64,000 nt of DNA from Ciona savignyi (lineage: Eukaryota > Chordata > Ascidiacea > Phlebobranchia > Cionidae): assembly GCA_000149265.1 (NCBI GenBank), contig CH003364.1, positions 540,392-604,391 of the forward strand, given 5' to 3'. Positions 62,739 to 64,000 of the stretch are shown here, one piece after another (position 1 is the stretch's first letter; each line of letters opens with the position of its first letter). The notes under the pieces are model-generated. The model saw only the letters and a program-made list of their open reading frames with translations. It did not search any database and had not been told where the DNA came from. Position numbers and translations under genes: made by a program.

Positions 62739-63603
62739 ATGGCTGCAAGTGCGGGGAGTTCCAAATCGGAGTTTATTGTCGGCATGAAGTATCGACTTGT
62801 GCGAAAAATCGGTAGTGGTTCGTTCGGAGATATTTATCTTGGAATTAATGTTACGAACGGAGAGGTAAAATCTGTTTTTTGGTCAAAATACATAATAAAG
62901 GTTGAAATAACAATGAACATTTATATAATTCGCTTACCCACACTACTATTTTTGTCTTAGATTATGTTTTAAAGTTATCGTTTTTAATAACAGCAACTAA
63001 TGACTATATAATTTTGTAGAAAAAAAAGGTTCAAAGGTCCTGCTTGCCAAAGTATGGCAAATGTCATATGTAGCAATCAATCTAGTTGAAAATTTATAAA
63101 AAATGAGTGCATTTCCCGATTTATTATCGGGTACATTCATAAAAACTAAAATATTTTTGTGTGTGCACTTGGCATGCTTTCCAGACTTGGCTATGAATAT
63201 TTACAGCAATATTGATGAACATTGCTTGATTCAGTATAATTATACCAATTTCAAGAGCCAGTAAAATTGTTTTTACAATGGTATTCGACGGATTTGTGTA
63301 GTGGTTTAGTGCGTAGACTTTCAGCCGTATGGTTGCAGGTTCGAAACTGGTTGCTAGCTAGTCTGTTAGCTCCGATAACCCAATAGTGGGCACAAGTTAA
63401 TGTAACGATTGCCCGTGTGTTAACCCCCTTGGCCATTTACAGGGATAAACTTTAATATCTTATCCTTATTGAGTTAGAATTTTTGGGTATTGGCAGGAGG
63501 TTGCTGTAAAACTTGAATCGCAAAAATGTCGACACCCCCAGCTTCTATATGAAAGCAAACTCTACAAGATATTACAAGGGGGTGTGGGAATTCCCCATAT
63601 AAG
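62739..63603 (+). CDS. CSNK1A1: casein kinase 1 alpha, first two coding exons (runs off the window)
   Basis: Serine/threonine kinase that phosphorylates beta-catenin in the Wnt destruction complex, among other targets. Exon 1 (62739-62864) reads [20 protein letters not shown] and [14 protein letters not shown]: the glycine-rich loop GSGSFG and lobe start. Exon 2 (63497-63603) reads [20 protein letters not shown] and [15 protein letters not shown]: the ATP-binding lysine is K46 (VAVKLE), and [13 protein letters not shown] is the conserved C-helix region. The donor GTTTGT follows in phase 2. The remaining exons, including the catalytic loop, lie beyond position 64000. The match to the alpha isoform is very close. 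Confidence 0.95.
63290..63468 (+). repeat. SINE copy in CSNK1A1 intron 1
   Basis: Head GTGGTTTAGTGCGTAGACTT and GGTTGCAGGTTCGAAACTGG, then a deletion, then GATTGCCCGTGTGTTAACCC and TTAATATCTTATCC. It ends about 28 bases before the exon 2 acceptor. Confidence 0.85.
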
Positions 63604-64000
63604 GTTTGTAACCTGTTTGTTAGCATATCAGTGTTTTTCTTTGATTTTATCCTAGACTTTATGTTAAGATGCATGGCTTTATGTTAAATAGAATGCCACT
63701 CCGTCATGTGTGCCACATTTCCAAATGATCATAGTCTAGATAAAGGATTCCCAACCTTTTAAGCTCACAAGCCCTTTCTATTGATTAAACATTTTCTGCG
63801 ACCCTTCTTCTTGTTAAAAATCCTAAACAGATCGAAATATACAGGTGGTATACGCATGTGACACACACATAAGTGACTATTGAACGTTACAATTAAAATT
63901 TATTGTTTTGATTACATGGTCCAATAACAATAAGGCTGAGTTCCACCAAATCAAAACGTTTGTCGGTTAGTCCACGTTTTTCAATTTCACTCCATGCTTT

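Overview
The window is animal genomic DNA: intron-rich genes with GT-AG introns, no operons, AT-rich intergenic DNA, and many short repeats. The repeats (a tRNA-derived SINE ending in ATCCTATCCT and many small hAT-type MITEs), compact gene spacing and protein similarities point to an ascidian tunicate, most likely Ciona. The species is inferred, not proven. One 100-base assembly gap lies at 19755-19854.

Layout, left to right. 1255-2366 (-): rhodopsin-class GPCR, 3' end unresolved. 2642-3421 (+): two coding-like terminal exons of an unrecognised gene, with a frame break at an A8 run. 5987-12089 (+): complete nine-exon enolase. 12411-14530 (-): complete four-exon TMEM107, convergent with enolase. 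14.6-24.9 kb: repeat-rich, with one intronless seven-helix receptor-like gene (17741-18805, -) and a small membrane ORF next to the gap. 24948-28336 (-): ARPC4, whose start codon forms the whole coding part of exon 1. 29506-58823 (+): a 21-exon PTP-PEST-type tyrosine phosphatase, 1148 residues, all intron phases consistent; its intron 19 holds a complete three-exon gene on the opposite strand (55702-57888) for an unrecognised lysine/arginine-rich protein. 62739 to the right edge (+): first two coding exons of casein kinase 1 alpha.

Functionally these are mostly unrelated housekeeping and signalling genes. ARPC4 (actin branching) and the PTP-PEST homologue (a family that regulates actin and adhesion through PSTPIP, p130Cas and paxillin) are head to head, 1.17 kb apart, with SINE copies between them, so shared regulation is possible but unproven.

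The repeat content is the other main result: at least five sequence-distinct hAT-like MITE families with exact 8-bp target duplications, about 30 SINE copies or fragments, one MITE nested in a SINE, a 1.6-kb intronic minisatellite with higher-order structure, and several smaller tandem arrays that touch exon ends or splice sites. I found no CRISPR, prokaryotic, phage or clearly novel defence system. The most unusual items are the tyrosine-motif and asparagine-rich tail of the phosphatase, the nested antisense gene with its TGACGT palindrome array, and the minisatellite at the ARPC4 3' end.
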